Below, piece after piece: positions 49,301 through 62,477 of a stretch of DNA of 64,000 nucleotides (position 1 is the stretch's first letter; each line of letters begins with the position of its first letter). The position numbers and the translations under genes are program-made. The DNA is from Paraphysomonas bandaiensis (Eukaryota > Chrysophyceae): the NCBI GenBank assembly GCA_965644295.1, contig CBFFRP010000065.1, positions 124,001 through 188,000 of the forward strand. The letters are read 5' to 3'. The notes under the pieces are model-generated. The model worked only from the letters and a program-made list of their open reading frames with translations. It searched no databases and was not told the origin of the DNA.

Positions 49301-52300
49301 GTGGCAGGATACAAATGGATACCAGCGCTACAATCTGACACTCTTGGAATCAAATTTGAGGATTTAACTTCTATTAGCGGTCGCATTGATCTCAAATCAC
49401 TTTACTCCAAGTCGAGCTCAATGAAAAATGCCATAAAGTTGGTCGCTGAAGTGAGACCACATAATGGTGGCAGGCTTTTGAAACTCAGTTCAGCGTTTGT
49501 TTTCAAGAATGCCACGAAACACACGATTAAGCTTTTGGCAAGCATCGAAAATCCCACAAAGATGAAAGGGAATATTTTAGATGTTCCTTATATGTTGCAC
49601 CCAGGAAAGTCGTTCCACGTCCCGATCAGCTTATTGTACAGAAGCGTGCTGCAAGGTAAAAAGGTAAAAGCAGATAGAGATGGAGAAGAGGTGCCCACTG
49701 CACTGGGTTTTATACAACTCTCACCTGCGGACAAACATATAATAGTGGAAGATTTAGGCGTGACATCCCAAACCGTGGGCGGTGCACAGTACGCCGAACC
49801 TGTGGATTTGATGAAGACAGTTATTCGCACGGAAGAGTTATTGAATGAAGCGATCGCGCGGGAGAACTTTGATGGGGTTATTGTGCACGATGGGATATAT
49901 CAGTTGGCATGTGAGTTGAATGGCCAGAGTGGGAAATCATCACAGAGGGAGCAACGAGATTCTGCGTCGGCATTTGACTCGCATCTGGATGAAATAGAAG
50001 TGGCTAAAAGCACACGGATTGTGCACTACGATAAGCTTCCACAATTTTGTTACAATATTGAGGTTGAGGCGAGTTGTCAGTCCAAGAAAATATTGAAGGC
50101 AATGGACGGCGATCAAGATGGGGCGGCTCCTAGTAGATTTAACCGCTTCTTTGGTTCGCAAAAGGCCAGAGAAGAAGCCGTATCTCAGTCTCCATGCACA
50201 TATAACATAGGTATAGCATGAAATGTCTTGTTGATTTTCTCTGATATCAGTCACAGTAATACACCCCCCAATTATAATTGAAAATCTACTTCCTGTAAAA
50301 GGAACATTTGAACTTGTTCATGACAAACGTGCAATCTGGAGTTCGTTGATTCATCCAGGGAAGTCCAGATGCATTCATACCGTCAGCTTGAATGAACCAA
50401 TTATGCTTGTGATTAATTTGGATTTTTGCTTACCTTCAGAAGGTGTATTGATACATAAGCCTCTTTCAAAAACTCCAGAAGATCGTGGCTTAGCAGAAAC
50501 CGTTATTGAAGGATTTAAAGGGCTCTTAGAAGATTCCGATTCATCTCTATCGGATTTGTCAATGATGCTTACAGACAATAGGGACGGTCAACGTCTGAGG
50601 CTGCAGATAGAAAATAAGGTAGGTGGCGGTGGTCATAGGAATATTGTGGTGTACTGTCCGTACTGGGTGGTGAACACCTCTCAGTACACTCTCCGCCTAA
50701 GAGAAGAGGGTGATCATCTGAGGTAAGTTGCTTGTTACTTTTATACTACAATATCAGTTTGGGCTACAGGGATGTTGGTAGAGTGGCAGCAATATCTGCC
50801 CCATCTACAAGTTCTGTTGAGACTATACCTCAAGGAACTAGAAAGCGCATGCAACGGCGCGGTGGAAATGAAAATTCGATCCCTCTCATGGAAGAAAGGG
50901 TATTTCCTGGCCGGCCTGGACCGCTTCATAGTTCACGTGTAAAAGAGATTGATGTCGACTCTCCTTTGCGAAATCTGCTCCGTGAGTTACGATTTGAACA
51001 GATAATGGAAATGGCTTCCCTATTTAATTTCGTTGAACCATCGGAATCTCGTCTAATTGGGAACCAAAAGGTGGTTGCCCAGTTAGAAGATTCTAATTGG
51101 TCTCGACCATTTACACTGGAAAGTGCTGGAGTAAATCAAGTTTTAAGTGTAGATTATGCTGAAATGGGAATGCTTGAACTTGCTTTCAAAGTTAGCAGCG
51201 CACCTGGAAAATGGGCGAAGTATACCAAGGTTATCCGATTTTCGCCACGATTTGTAGTTGTAAATAAGTTGTCGCGAGCGGCGAGGATAATTCAAGTCAA
51301 TGGGTTTTTGCATGAAAAGGTTCCTATCGATATATCGGCTGGACATTTGCGCCCATTCCATTTGCCTGCGGTTTTTGGTGAGCGACAATTGGCTGTGGAT
51401 GTGCAGGGACCGTGGATGCGTTCTGTCGCATTTGATATTGATCAGCTGGGGTCACATAATCTCCTATTGCGTAGGACGACTGACACGTCCAAACTGAAAC
51501 ACATCATAACACGAGGGAATCCAGAGTATGATGTTACAATTCCACATGATGAGCCAAGTATTCCCACAGATGGGGTAGGGATATGGTTTGAAACGGATTG
51601 GAGTCATAAGCAAATCGTTGTTATGCGAATTAAGCCTGGCAGTTTTGCTGCAACACGGACGGATGTACAGCACGGTGATGTATTGCTTGCCATAAATGGC
51701 GAGAGTGTTCGTGACATGTCTTTTGAAGAAGCAATGCAGAGACTTAAGACGCGTGACTGCAACGAGGATTGCGTGCTGACATTTCGAACCGTGGAGGAGA
51801 AAATGCGCCGAATTCGTGAGAATGTATTGAACGAAGGGAGTAATCCATCTGATGACAATTTATCTCAATTCAGTTCAGTTCGTGGTCCGCTCAATGCTAG
51901 TGCACTGGTACCAGAAGACGAAGAAAAAGAAATTGCTATCAAAGTTGAAATGAGGGCTGTTGATTCTAGTATATTCATGATTATATCTGATCTGGACAAA
52001 AATTTACGCCCTGAGTACCGAGTTGAAAACCGGTCATCATGCTATACGATTCACTATCGCCAGAAAGGTATATATAATGGGCGATGGACTACACTGCTGC
52101 CCGGTCTCTCAGCAACCTATATATGGGAAGACCCACTGAAACCTCATAAACTTTTGTTTCGAGTGGGAAAGAATATACTCTGCCCATCGAATGAACGATT
52201 GAATTCATTAGCGCTGGTAAATGACCACCCTCTAAGTTTTATGTCGGTTGGGTCTACTGACAGTCTGGTTACACAAGTACTATTTGATGAGATTGGGTAT

Positions 52301-55300
52301 GTCTGTCCTATACATGTTCCCGGTATGGACGGAAAGATGGTTGGTTTAGTTCAGTCGGAGGGACCGACGAAAGTTTTAACAATATCTCCTGATGTAAAAG
52401 TACAAGTAATCGAGCTGCAATATGGAATTAACTTCACCAACGAACAATTACTGGCATTGGGAGATCTCGCCGATCGTGTGCGCACTGTTTTGACTGATGG
52501 ATTTAACAATCCCAACAGCCATTTAGGGAAGGATGTTATTCAAAACTTGCTATTAGACATGCAGGATCAAACGCTTAAAGATATTCGATTACGACATGAG
52601 CGATGCCTGAAAGTGTTAGCTGAGCAGTACGCTGAATTGGACATCGACGATTCAACACGACACTCCATATGGACCACGAATCCTCGTATTGACTCAATTT
52701 TAGGGCCCGTTATCACGACGCAGAATACCATCATTGTGGAGGTCATTGAAGCCACTGGTTTAAAACCAGCAGTTCTTGGTGGCACGGACGAGACGTACTG
52801 TGAAATTAAGATAAAAAATCAGAACTCTAAGCACAGGTAGATACATACTGTATTTTGCGATTTGCTGTCATTGTGTTGTTACAGTCGGCTACACGAAAAA
52901 CTACAGAGTACTTATATCAATGATCAGACACTTGATCCATACTGGGTTGATCAAATATTCCTTTTCAGGGTTCCAGTTGATCCAGAAGAGTCCATACGAG
53001 GATATAATATTAGAGTGACAGTAAAAAGCCGATCGATTGTTGGTCTTGACACATTTTTAGGGCGTGCTGATATTCAGTTCAGTTGTTTGCACAAGGAAGA
53101 AGAACTGGTTGGTTGGTTTCCACTTAAGCCTAAGAGTTCTTCAGTGCAAACATCCCCAGAGTCACTACAAGTTAGCGGCTCTATTAAGCTAAGAATTCAG
53201 TGGGTTCATTCGGATAAAGGCCTGGTTAGTCATATTGACAAAGCGATTGGAAGGTGCGTTGCAAGAGTTGGCGTGTCCTTGCTTCGTATTATTTATCGTG
53301 TTTAATCAGGAGAAAAGAAGAGCTACTAGCTCATTTGCGCCGCCAACAAAGAGTTTTAAGACAGACCCAAAAACTCAATATTAACGTACCTGAGGTTCCC
53401 CAAAAACGGCTTCGCGTGACTCAACAGCACGATGGGTCATCACAATCTCTGCTTGGGGAATCGAGCCTATCTGACAGACGGTTGTACATATTTAATTGTA
53501 TATGTCTAACAGTTAATTATGTGTATGTAGTCAACGTCCCACTCGACTATCGTTGATTCGACAGTCGAAATCCAGTGTAATTAGTTCTTCGGCTAATTTC
53601 CCTGACTGCGATGCGTTTTCTGCTGTGCACCGGTACGTTGATTACTACCGATTGGTGTTACAAAGCCCACGACATTTATTGAAACGCGCTGACACCATGT
53701 GTCGGAGGAGAAACATCATCGCAGAAAATGAAGTATTTATGGAACGAGTTGAATCTGAAACATTTCGAAGTTTTACTCATGTCAATACAACGATGGGGCG
53801 GGTTGAAATCACACCCATTCAAGCACTAAACTTACCAACCTCAAGGTCAAATTCTAGCTCAGATAACCCAGTTTCTGTAAGATTTACCTATGGCGATGAT
53901 ACTCAGAAAACTTTTAGTGCTCGTCCAACTGCACACCCTGTATGGCTGAACACTGAAAATGGTTTGGATAAGCAAGCAAGTGACCCTAGCGTTGACCCAA
54001 GTAAGAGATATTCCCGTAGTTTAGGGGCCTCTCGAAGTCCGAAGAAAACGTCTGCACCTCGTACTGTATACGATAATCTGACTGCTATATTTGATATTGA
54101 TACATTGAACATAACGGGCAATATAGGCGTGTCTGTTCGTCAGCAAGCGTTTCCCAAGCATCGTGAAGTTTGCAGCCTTGAACTGCCTATTTTCAGCCTG
54201 CTGGACTGTATTTGCACCCTGAATCACGGAGCTACATATGACAGATGGTTTCCTCTCCGGATTTCAGCTGAATGTAAACCGATTGAAGGCGATATGGGAG
54301 CTTCACTACACCCTAATTCATCCGAGAAAATGTACAGTAATCTCTTTGAATATCACCCATGCATTCGTCTGCTGATTCGATGGCATGACTCATCTGAAAT
54401 GCGGCGTGATCGCCGAACATCAACAATGTATTGTCGAGTTCATGTCCCAGCCTTTTCTTTATCAATAATAGACTCTAATAGAGCTCGCGAAATTATGCAG
54501 ATTGTAATAAGTGACATTGAAGGACGCCACTCAGATTCGCTTGAGTTCACAGAGAGTAGTTTAATTGTGTCATGGTTACAGGTGGACAATCAACTTCCAG
54601 AGCCGGTATCTCCTGTTATTGTGGCACCAACGTCTGTACTGCGACCGCAGCCTGCTTTACGGTTGCATATCAAGAAGAACAATATCCTTTCGCACGAGCA
54701 TTTGGAGTCTTTTGAATTCATTCAATTAATTGTTCAAGAATTGGATTTGCATCTGGAACAGCAAACAGTGGTCGCGGTTTGGGAGTTTATACAAACTGTT
54801 ATGACAACAATATCGACAAGGGTGAAAGATGATGATACTAATGGTGGTGACCATGAGCATGCGAATCGGCAGCCTCTCCACCATCCAGCTGCTGCGGATA
54901 CAGATATCGATAAAATATATGTTGATCACTTTTACATTGCCCCGATAATGATTAAAATATCTTTTATTATGACTCCTCAAGCCTTGTCAGGATCTAATTC
55001 TCGTTCTGTAATAGGGAAGACTGGAAATTATGGCGGTGACATTCCAGTCGGAGAGCAATCGTCTGTGAATCTATTTTTGTGGCAAGTTGGAGAAGTGGTA
55101 CTGGATTTAACATCAACCATATCGGACGCTCCTATTCGACTTAATGGTATGACTGTGAACCATCTGTTTAAAACTTGGAACGAAGTTACATCTATACTAC
55201 AAGATCATTACCTCAACACAGCATTGGGTCAAATGTATAGGATTGTTGGATCATTGGATTTGGTTGGTAACCCAGTGGGGCTATTATCTTCACTTGGTGT

Positions 55301-58300
55301 TGGTGTTCGCGATTTTTTCTACGAACCGGCATATGCATTGATATCAAGCCCAACAGAAATAGGTAAAATTGGAAAAGGGGTAGTGAAGGGTGCCGTTTCC
55401 CTTGCAAGTAATACAGCTGATGGTTTGTTGGGAACGGCTACCACAATGACACGGTCTGTTGGAAAAGGGGTTGCAGTTTTGACTATGGATGACATATTTC
55501 TTCGAAACAGAGATCGTTTGAATAAACAGCCCGAGAATGCAATGGGATTTGTGGTTAGGCCAGTGAAAGACATGGCGAATGGCATATACTGCGGTGTTGT
55601 CGGTGTAGTTCGAGTTCCTTATCATGGTGCCAAACGTCATGGAGTTGCCGGATTCGTCACTGGTGTGGGAAAAGGGGTTGCTGGTGTTGCTGCTAAGCCC
55701 GTTGTGGGTGTTTTGGATGCTATCACACATTCAGGTGATGGTGTTAGGTATGGGATGAAGGTGTTGATGAAGCGGAGTGGTTTGCCTGTGAAGAAACGAC
55801 GCTACTCGAATTTGTTTGGACCCGATGGCCGACTCATGCCGTACTCCTACACCACTGCATATGGGTCCCATATGCTACGACTTCAAGATCAGCTGTTCTG
55901 GGAGACTTCCACTAGCAGGGCGCGCCTTATGTCTCTCGGTCCAGACAATAGATCATTGAAGGATACTCCAGAAAACTCTTTCAAGCGCTTATCTAAAAGA
56001 AATTTGCTTGCTGAACCTCCCACGTCCAGACGGGGTGGTTCCATCATGGGATCTCTACTTGGTACTTCTGTTGATGATGACTCAGCGGCTCCAGCGTCGG
56101 CAATATCTGAACAATCGCAATTTTCTCTAATGAAAGCTCGACGTACCAGCTTGTCAATCGGCCATTCTTCAGATATGAATGAATTAGAATGTGTTGTATA
56201 CACGGCTATTATCAATAGATCCGTCGGGCACGATCAACTTGTAGTGGTGACAAATGTACGGGTAGTAGTTGGTGATTTTAAACGCGAAAAGAGTGGAAAT
56301 TCGGTAACGATTAATTGGCAGTGCAAAATCAGTGCTCTGAAAAGTGTATCACTAAATAGGATTCAAGGGTGCACGTCAACTTTGACTTTGATTGCATCTG
56401 TGATTTCTAAGTCAGCGATACGGCGACAAGATGCTGCAAGCGAGGCATCGATAAGCCTCAGTGGCGATTATGACGTACTGCGCGAATTACACAACTGTTT
56501 GAAGACTATAAAGTACAACTTTGATAGTATTATTCCTCTCTATGAAGGGGATGACACTTGGGAAGAAGATGAACATAATATCATTAGCATTGGCCCTTGG
56601 CAATATCTCCGTAGGCAGGTGAATGATGAAGATGAGTATGACAATGATGCTATTGTCGCTAAAATCAAAAGGCGAAAGTTGATGGAAGCCCTTGAGGTGT
56701 GCCCATGGGTAATAAATCCAGACCCCCAGAATGAAACAGGCGGAGATATTGCTACTTGGTTGCAGGATGATCGTGAAAATGTTATACAGGCTCACTCTAA
56801 AATCAAAGAGTACATGGATAAAGGAATAGCACGGATGAATGACACACCAAATGAACGAATGTGTAAGGAGCTATTGCGTACCGGAAAGGCTAATGGATAT
56901 GAATTTGACGCTCTGATGGCGACAGCTGTCCGTGGAAAGGATCTACATCTTCCGTCATCGGCGTGTGAGGATTCCAACGCGAAGCAGGGTGGTAAAGCGA
57001 AGTCGCAAGGAATATCAGGCCCAAACCCCCTTGAGGTGGCGAGGAAGCTGCGGAACACTGTACGAAGAACTATAAGTCGATTTACTGCACCAACTGACGC
57101 CGAATCCTGTGATTTACCCCCACATAGTCCCGTCTTGACGCACGCGGCATCAACGGGCAGCGCTCGAGGGCTTGGTAGCACCAAGTTGTTTGCCACTTTG
57201 AGCTCTGATAGTAATGCACTCGAGAACTCGCCTGTTTCAGGCGACGATAATGACGAAACTCGTGCTAGTCGAGCAGCATCACTTCCGACTCGCAGGTTTG
57301 TGCCGTACACAGCGGGCAACGGAAACTCTTTTGAAGAAAAATCAGATGATGATGTGCCATCGACTGTACTCAGTCTTGACGAGCGCACGCTGTCGAATTC
57401 TTCCAACAAAGGTTTTAGCATTGTGTCAGGGTAAGTTTTTGTTTATATACTACAGGTTACTTATTGTTTTATAGATATGATAGCCCCGACGGGGGCGAAG
57501 CGCGGTTATCTGGAAGTCCACTGCTTTCATCGAAGAGAATTAGTGATGGTTTGCGAAAGACGGTTGCCCGATTTAGTTCGCAGTCTGCTTCCGAACCACG
57601 GTTATCACCTTTGCCTCCTAATTCTCCGCACCCGTCTTCTGGTTCGGTAGAATCATCAGTAATTGGGGATCCACTGAAAAAACGAAACGGAACCGAAAAG
57701 ACTCAACATAACGGCAGCACACCATTATCGATTTTCAGTCATGTTGAGGATGAGCAACCGGATGAGCAACTGGATGAAGTGGAGCCTGACTCTTCGTCGC
57801 CAGGGGCTACACATATAACTAGAGTGGCTTCGCTCCCAACTCTGATGGAAATAGTGGAGCATGATTCATGTGATGAGGTCAGTGATCGATCTGCCGATGG
57901 TTTAATAACAAGAGAGGAAAGTCAAAGTCCTCCGATATCGATAAGATCAAAGAGCAAAGAAGTTAAGAACGATAAAAATTCACGTATGTCGAATGGATAT
58001 TTTTCAGTTCCCGCACGAATACGCGACGATGAATATTCTCATACGAACCAGTTGGAGGACGGACATGGGTATGTTGATTACTTCATGATTTTGTAGTCTT
58101 GGTGGTAATCATTTCTTTCAGTGACATAGGGGATGTTATATCGGCTTTGAGTAACGGTAACGATATCTCACAGTGCGCGAGAAGGTGTTAACATTTGTTT
58201 GATAGTGACCGGAGATTCGACGAGAATGGTTGAGGTTATGGACAGACTCGGAAGAATGGAAAACCTTCTAACGTCTATAATACAGAGGTGGTATATTTCC

Positions 58301-58425
58301 TTCCTTCATGCTTGCCTAAATGTTAAAAAATTACTAGATCCTCAGTCAGCGCAGACATAAAATCTAGAGTGTTGGCAGAAGCGGAGAAGGAAGAAGATAT
58401 TGAAGGTGTTAATGGGCGTGGATAG
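40325..58425 (+). CDS. VPS13: VPS13, giant bridge-like lipid transfer protein with PDZ and C2 domains
   Basis: Moves lipids between membranes at contact sites. Nineteen exons: 40325-40405, 40456-40494, 40548-40766, 40813-40952, 41001-43359, 43416-47834, 47878-48006, 48058-48444, 48503-48637, 48683-50210, 50251-50722, 50770-52836, 52885-53253, 53310-53480, 53531-57430, 57475-58068, 58122-58150, 58206-58287 and 58338-58425; 17,208 nt, 5,735 residues. The chorein start is clear (HLGDYVREYDSSSLSIGIWE, LRLQVPWTRL). A VAB-like region lies at about 2740-3540, a PDZ domain at about 3570-3650 (IKPGSFAATRTDVQHGDVLL), C2-like folds at about 3955-4085 and 4258-4418, the ATG2-type C-terminal helices at about 4628-4915 (LDLVGNPVGLLSSLGVGVRD), and a PH-like part near 5050-5170. 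Usual VPS13 proteins have 3,000-4,500 residues. The acceptor of exon 12 could also be 12 nt upstream. Confidence 0.93.
51555..51810 (+). other. PDZ domain inside VPS13
   Basis: Encodes VGIWFETDWSHKQIVVMRIK, then GSFAATRTDVQHGDVLLAIN and GESVRDMSFEEAMQRL. This has the PDZ order: carboxylate-binding strand, the G-D-x-L-L-x-I-N-G core, and the helix before the last strand. The usual GLGF loop reads GIWF. Confidence 0.82.
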
Positions 58426-59084
58426 TTGCGGTAGAGTTATCACGCCCTTTGTATATACATATGTAATTGTAGCAAAAACGATGGATAGATATATTTGCTG
58501 TTTGTCACTGTGTTTTTTTAAACTTTACGTAATCGTGGAAATTCAACGTTGCCACAATGATACTTGTATTCATATATCATCTATAACGTGGACTTTTCCC
58601 TGCATCATTCGAATAGTGTGTTAGACCGTACTCTTTATGAATTTCAGGCATCCGCCTTCCTCTGTTCAGTGGTTTTCAGACCTTTACAATCATGTTCTTG
58701 ACGTATATACCATAGAACTTATAGTCAACATGACGTTTGTTACAACTGCATGGTTGCCGTAAACGAAATACTCTACATAAAAAGTCACATATTTCACGCA
58801 TCCACCTAAGAAAGGATAGATGGATAGGGGAAAGATTCCATTGGTCCTTTGCCCTTGGCGAGTTTGCCCTTGTGCAATACATAGAGCTTTTTGTAATTTC
58901 TTTTCCATCATACTTTTACATTGTTGAACTATAAAACTTTGCATCTATATATCATGATAAGTGATACGTTCAGTATGATATATGTTTGAGGGCAGTTAAA
59001 AGCTGTATTTCTAAGGTATTTGAATTATGACCGTTACTTGAAGGATACAGTAGCGATTAACAGCATTACCTGAACAATACAATA
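58426..59084. other. Intergenic, 3' flank of VPS13
   Basis: No gene seen. Minus frames near 58676-58944 overlap each other and have no family features. Confidence 0.45.
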
Positions 59085-59262
59085 CCCCAGATGCATGATT
59101 ATTCGTCACAAGGCCAAAAGATGTCTACACAAATTACACTAATTACTGTCCCTTGTACTTTTCCCCGAGAACGTTATGAGTGGACGAACGTTATATGCTG
59201 TCTATGTTTGCGGTTCACATTAGTTTAATGAAGAAATCTCTCCGGTAGTTATCCCCCTGTGC
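59085..59262 (+). mobile_element. Retroelement remnant, copy C of the dispersed repeat
   Basis: Shares with copies A and B, in the direction of B: CAGATGCATGATTATTCGTC, ATGTCTACACAAATTACACT, TGTCCCTTGTACTTTTCC, TGTCTATGTTTGCGGTTCAC, and ATCTCTCCGGTAGTTATCCCC. Truncated at both ends and more decayed. Confidence 0.6.
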
Positions 59263-60640
59263 AGCGGGGCTGCAAAACTATAGTATGTCTGCTTTGGAAG
59301 TGTCAGAGAGTGAGAAATGGTAACGCCTTGGCGTTAACTGTTCTTCCTGGGCATGTGATTGCTAGCTATGATTGGGAGCAAGCTGTACTTGAATGGAGTA
59401 CGTGCTAGAAGTGAGACCTCTTGCTGGTGATATATATTGTGTATATTATTATATGTATGCTTGCATGTACACTACACTATGCCTTACACTGCATGTCATC
59501 ATTGTATTGATATTGCATTGTATGCATTTACACTTATTACTACATCTCCCACATAACTCACACTACACACATATGACATACATTATACATCTCATCATTA
59601 TAGCATACATGGCACACTACACACACCCCACACTATACACATATAACACTCTATGCTGTGTTGGTATTAATTCTTCTCTAGCTTCAGGTAGAAGGAATTA
59701 GATATCAATATAGTGCATTCATATTCATCCATACCTTCTGCCATCTCTATATGTATGTGTATTACCATCTATATCCATCATCACACTCTTATCACCTGCA
59801 TACTGTATGGCATATAGTACACGTGCTTGTATAAGATCCTAGTCTTGTCATAAGCACGGTCTGCATGTATACATGACATGGATATGACGTTTATATGGTA
59901 TATGTACACATCGTATCACCTGAGGGCCCATTCATCTTGTCATGAGGCCATTGGTACTCTCTGTGTGGTCTTCATATTCCTGTGAAGAGCAGAGGACTCT
60001 AACTTCTTGCGTTCGTCATCATTGGAGTCGTGAATTGCCTCAGACATCTGTCATTATGGACTTGACTAGTGTGCCAAGTGTCATCGTCTATCTATTACTG
60101 GTTATGGAGCGTTGGATGTATCTGCAATGAGCGTTAAGAGCATCAGCATCTTCAGTCTCTTCTCAACTGTTGTTTCTGTCGTATCTGTGTATGGTCTATA
60201 GTACAGTGACGGTATATTGTTGAGTACAAGCATATGATTGGACGATATTCTCATTTTGGTGTGCTGGAGGCTCTGTTGGTTGGAGTTGGTCTTCATAGCA
60301 TTCTACAGGAGTGTTCCAGAAAACTGATATGTCCACATAATCAACCAAATCTTGTGGAATCTTTTGTAGAATATTGTTCTAGATGTTATTGTGTGCTTCT
60401 AGATAGCTTGTAGAACATGAGTGGTTCTTTATGAGTTGTTTTGTGTTCTGCTTGCTGTTCAGTATTTTGTTAGAGTGCCTTACACCTTAACACGTAGTTG
60501 GAGGTGTCCAGTTATAAGAGCTTGGGGGTGCCTGAGCTATTGTAAGGCTATTAACTAGAGTATTCTCCTTCTTATTTTGTTTCATCATTCCTATATTTTC
60601 TTATTCATTTAGTCTTTTATAAGCTGCACCCGGTGTGATA
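59263..60640. other. Low-complexity region and possible LTR
   Basis: CA/TA-rich simple sequence at 59440-59680 and 59740-59910. The stretch about 60290-60640 just ahead of the Gag-like frame could be a 5' LTR, but no matching second LTR was found, so this is only a guess. Confidence 0.35.
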
Positions 60641-60761
60641 CCCCGGGTTTGGTCAAAGTAAATTTACTTCCGCAAAGCAGCAACAAGCAGATCTGCACAT
60701 TGAAGTATAATACTCGGAATACTTATATTAATTAGCATATATAGGCTGCAGCAGCATAATA

Positions 60762-61235
60762 ATGGATCCTACTAATATCCAGGACATTTTGCCTGCATTC
60801 ATGCAGCAGATAAGGCAAGAAACACAAGAGAACAATGAAAGGCTGACCAGAGAAACACAAGATAACAATGATAGGCTGACCAGAGAAATAAAAGAGATTA
60901 ATCAGAAAATGGACGTCAGATTTCAAGAAATACTCAACGCGATCGGGCAACAATTGAATAGCATTACAGAGCATACGGACAAGAAAATGGAACAGTTTCA
61001 CAATGATATTACGGAGAGACTGGATACACTGGAAGCTAGAACAGCCATCCTGGAAGGAGAGAAAGAATTAACGGAGCAGCAGGACAGGGCAATTACCCAC
61101 CCGAGTGCGTCCAGGGAACGAAAGACCATTTTTATGAGGGAAGTGGAAGAGACCACGCACCTAGCGGAGAGAAGACTAGTAGTGGTGCAAGTGCCCACGC
61201 CATCTCATTCACACATATTCCGCCAGGTCCATTAA
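60762..61235 (+). pseudogene. Gag-like coiled-coil frame of an LTR-type retrotransposon
   Basis: 157 codons: MDPTNIQDILPAFMQQIRQE begins a Gln/Asn/Glu-rich coiled coil with two near-repeats (RETQENNERLT, RETQDNNDRLT) and heptads to about residue 115. At HPSASRERK it runs into the 113-bp repeat unit that also follows the integrase fragment downstream, and the frame then dies in the inverted repeat. Position just 5' of an integrase fragment suggests the start of a gag-pol gene with most of pol deleted. No nucleocapsid knuckle, protease or reverse transcriptase is seen. Confidence 0.55.
61102..61214. repeat. 113-bp direct repeat, first copy
   Basis: CGAGTGCGTCCAGGGAACGA through CTCATTCACAC. Nearly identical to 61731-61843, with two differences noted (ACTAG/ACAAG and CAAGTG/CAAATG). 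Confidence 0.85.
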
Positions 61236-61316
61236 ATCTAGGAATATGTGTGAATGAGATGGCGTGGGCATTTGCACCACTACTTGTCTTCTCTCTGCTA
61301 GGTGCGTGGTCTCTTC
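61146..61316. repeat. Inverted repeat, 76-nt arms, 19-nt loop
   Basis: Left arm 61146-61221 and right arm 61241-61316 are complementary at about 73 of 76 positions, separated by GCCAGGTCCATTAAATCTA. The right arm, read in reverse complement, carries ACAAG and CAAATG, as the copy at 61731-61843 does, rather than the left arm's bases. Confidence 0.88.
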
Positions 61317-61730
61317 TGATTTTTGGTGTGCATGGAGCAATGACTCTCATACTTCGGAATCCCCTACATTGCAGCGCGTGCATCACCTACTGAGTTTGAG
61401 TAGCTAGAGATTTTCAACAGATTTTAGGAGAGGAGATCAAACCCACCCCTAACCATTTGCAGCTCACACCAACGGAGTGTTTAGTTCAGGTTCACAATGC
61501 CCAGGTCGGACACTGGGGAGAGCGCGAGACCTGGAGAAGACTGAACAGGGACTTCATTGGGCACGGCATATCCCAGCGAAAAATTAAGGACTATATAGAC
61601 AGATGCGCAAATTGCCAGAAGTCCAGGAGGGAGATGAAAACTCGGCTGATTCCTGTGCAGAGACACTTGAAACCTCCATCACACAGGACTGCAATTGGTA
61701 TAGATGCATTAGCTATTACACCCCAGGGAA

Positions 61731-61843
61731 CGAGTGCGTCCAGGGAACGAAAGACCATTTTTATGAGGGAAGTGGAAGAGACCACGCACCTAGCGGAGAG
61801 AAGACAAGTAGTGGTGCAAATGCCCACGCCATCTCATTCACAC
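61731..61843. repeat. 113-bp direct repeat, second copy
   Basis: Second direct copy of 61102-61214, here interrupting the integrase frame. Confidence 0.85.
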
Positions 61844-61845
61844 CC

Positions 61846-61890
61846 CAGAACACCACGAAAGGGTGCGAGCCCGACTATGTTATACCTCAA
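61846..61890 (+). mobile_element. Retroelement scrap, copy D of the dispersed repeat
   Basis: CCCAGAACACCACGAAAGGG, then TGCGAGCCCGACTATGTT, matches the end of copies A and B. Confidence 0.5.
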
Positions 61891-61918
61891 CCATAAGAAT
61901 TCTAAAATTTATTTTTAA

Positions 61919-62477
61919 CATCACTTATAAACCTCAATAAGAAATCTTTTTTGTTGTGTATCACTTTCTAACTATATATATATCATATTCTTATCACTAT
62001 ATTCTATATTCTATATATGAATGAAATTGGAAAACTCTGGTCTAGTTGTTCTTTTAGGCTATGAGCGAATAATAGAGGGATAAATGCAAGCTATATAGAG
62101 CATCACTGACACATGTAAGGGACGATGACAGCTGTTTCCTAGCAATCTACCCTATTTTAACTTCCACTCTTTCTGCGTCAACAGATCTTTACAAAAATTG
62201 CTTGACATGACGACGTTAAAACTTGTTGGTAATATTGCAGTACTACCATGGCAATAAATATAACTCAAAAGTTACTATTTCACAATAAAATATAGTTATT
62301 ATTACAGTGTTTATCGTCTGCATCGCAGCATGTATTTCGAATAACCAATTGATACAAGCATGTATTTCAAGCACACCATAACTAATTCTCAATGGCCCGT
62401 ATGTCAACTCCATATAAGAGTGACAGAATAGATAACTACATTATATCTAGATAACACACGACGCGGCGATAAATCTA
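61919..62477. other. Intergenic, 3' of the TLDc gene
   Basis: AT-rich. A short repeated phrase (ACAAGCATGTATTTC) near 62330 and 62353. No gene. Confidence 0.45.

Larger units (their letters stand above)
61457..61918 (+). pseudogene. Retrotransposon integrase fragment (H2C2 zinc domain)
   Basis: Encodes VHNAQVGHWGERETWRRLNR, then FIGHGISQRKIKDYIDRCAN and CQKSRRE. This is the integrase zinc-binding pattern H-x(5)-H...C-x2-C of LTR retrotransposons. GIDALAITP follows, where the catalytic core should start with its first Asp. The core is then replaced by the 113-bp repeat unit, so the integrase is dead. In another frame the end reads PQNTTKGCEPDYV, the motif also found in copy A. Confidence 0.72.

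Noticed and set aside
50723-50757. 35-nt intron option in VPS13
   Set aside because: An acceptor 12 nt further on gives a 47-nt intron in the same frame, closer to the usual length; the 35-nt form stays possible.
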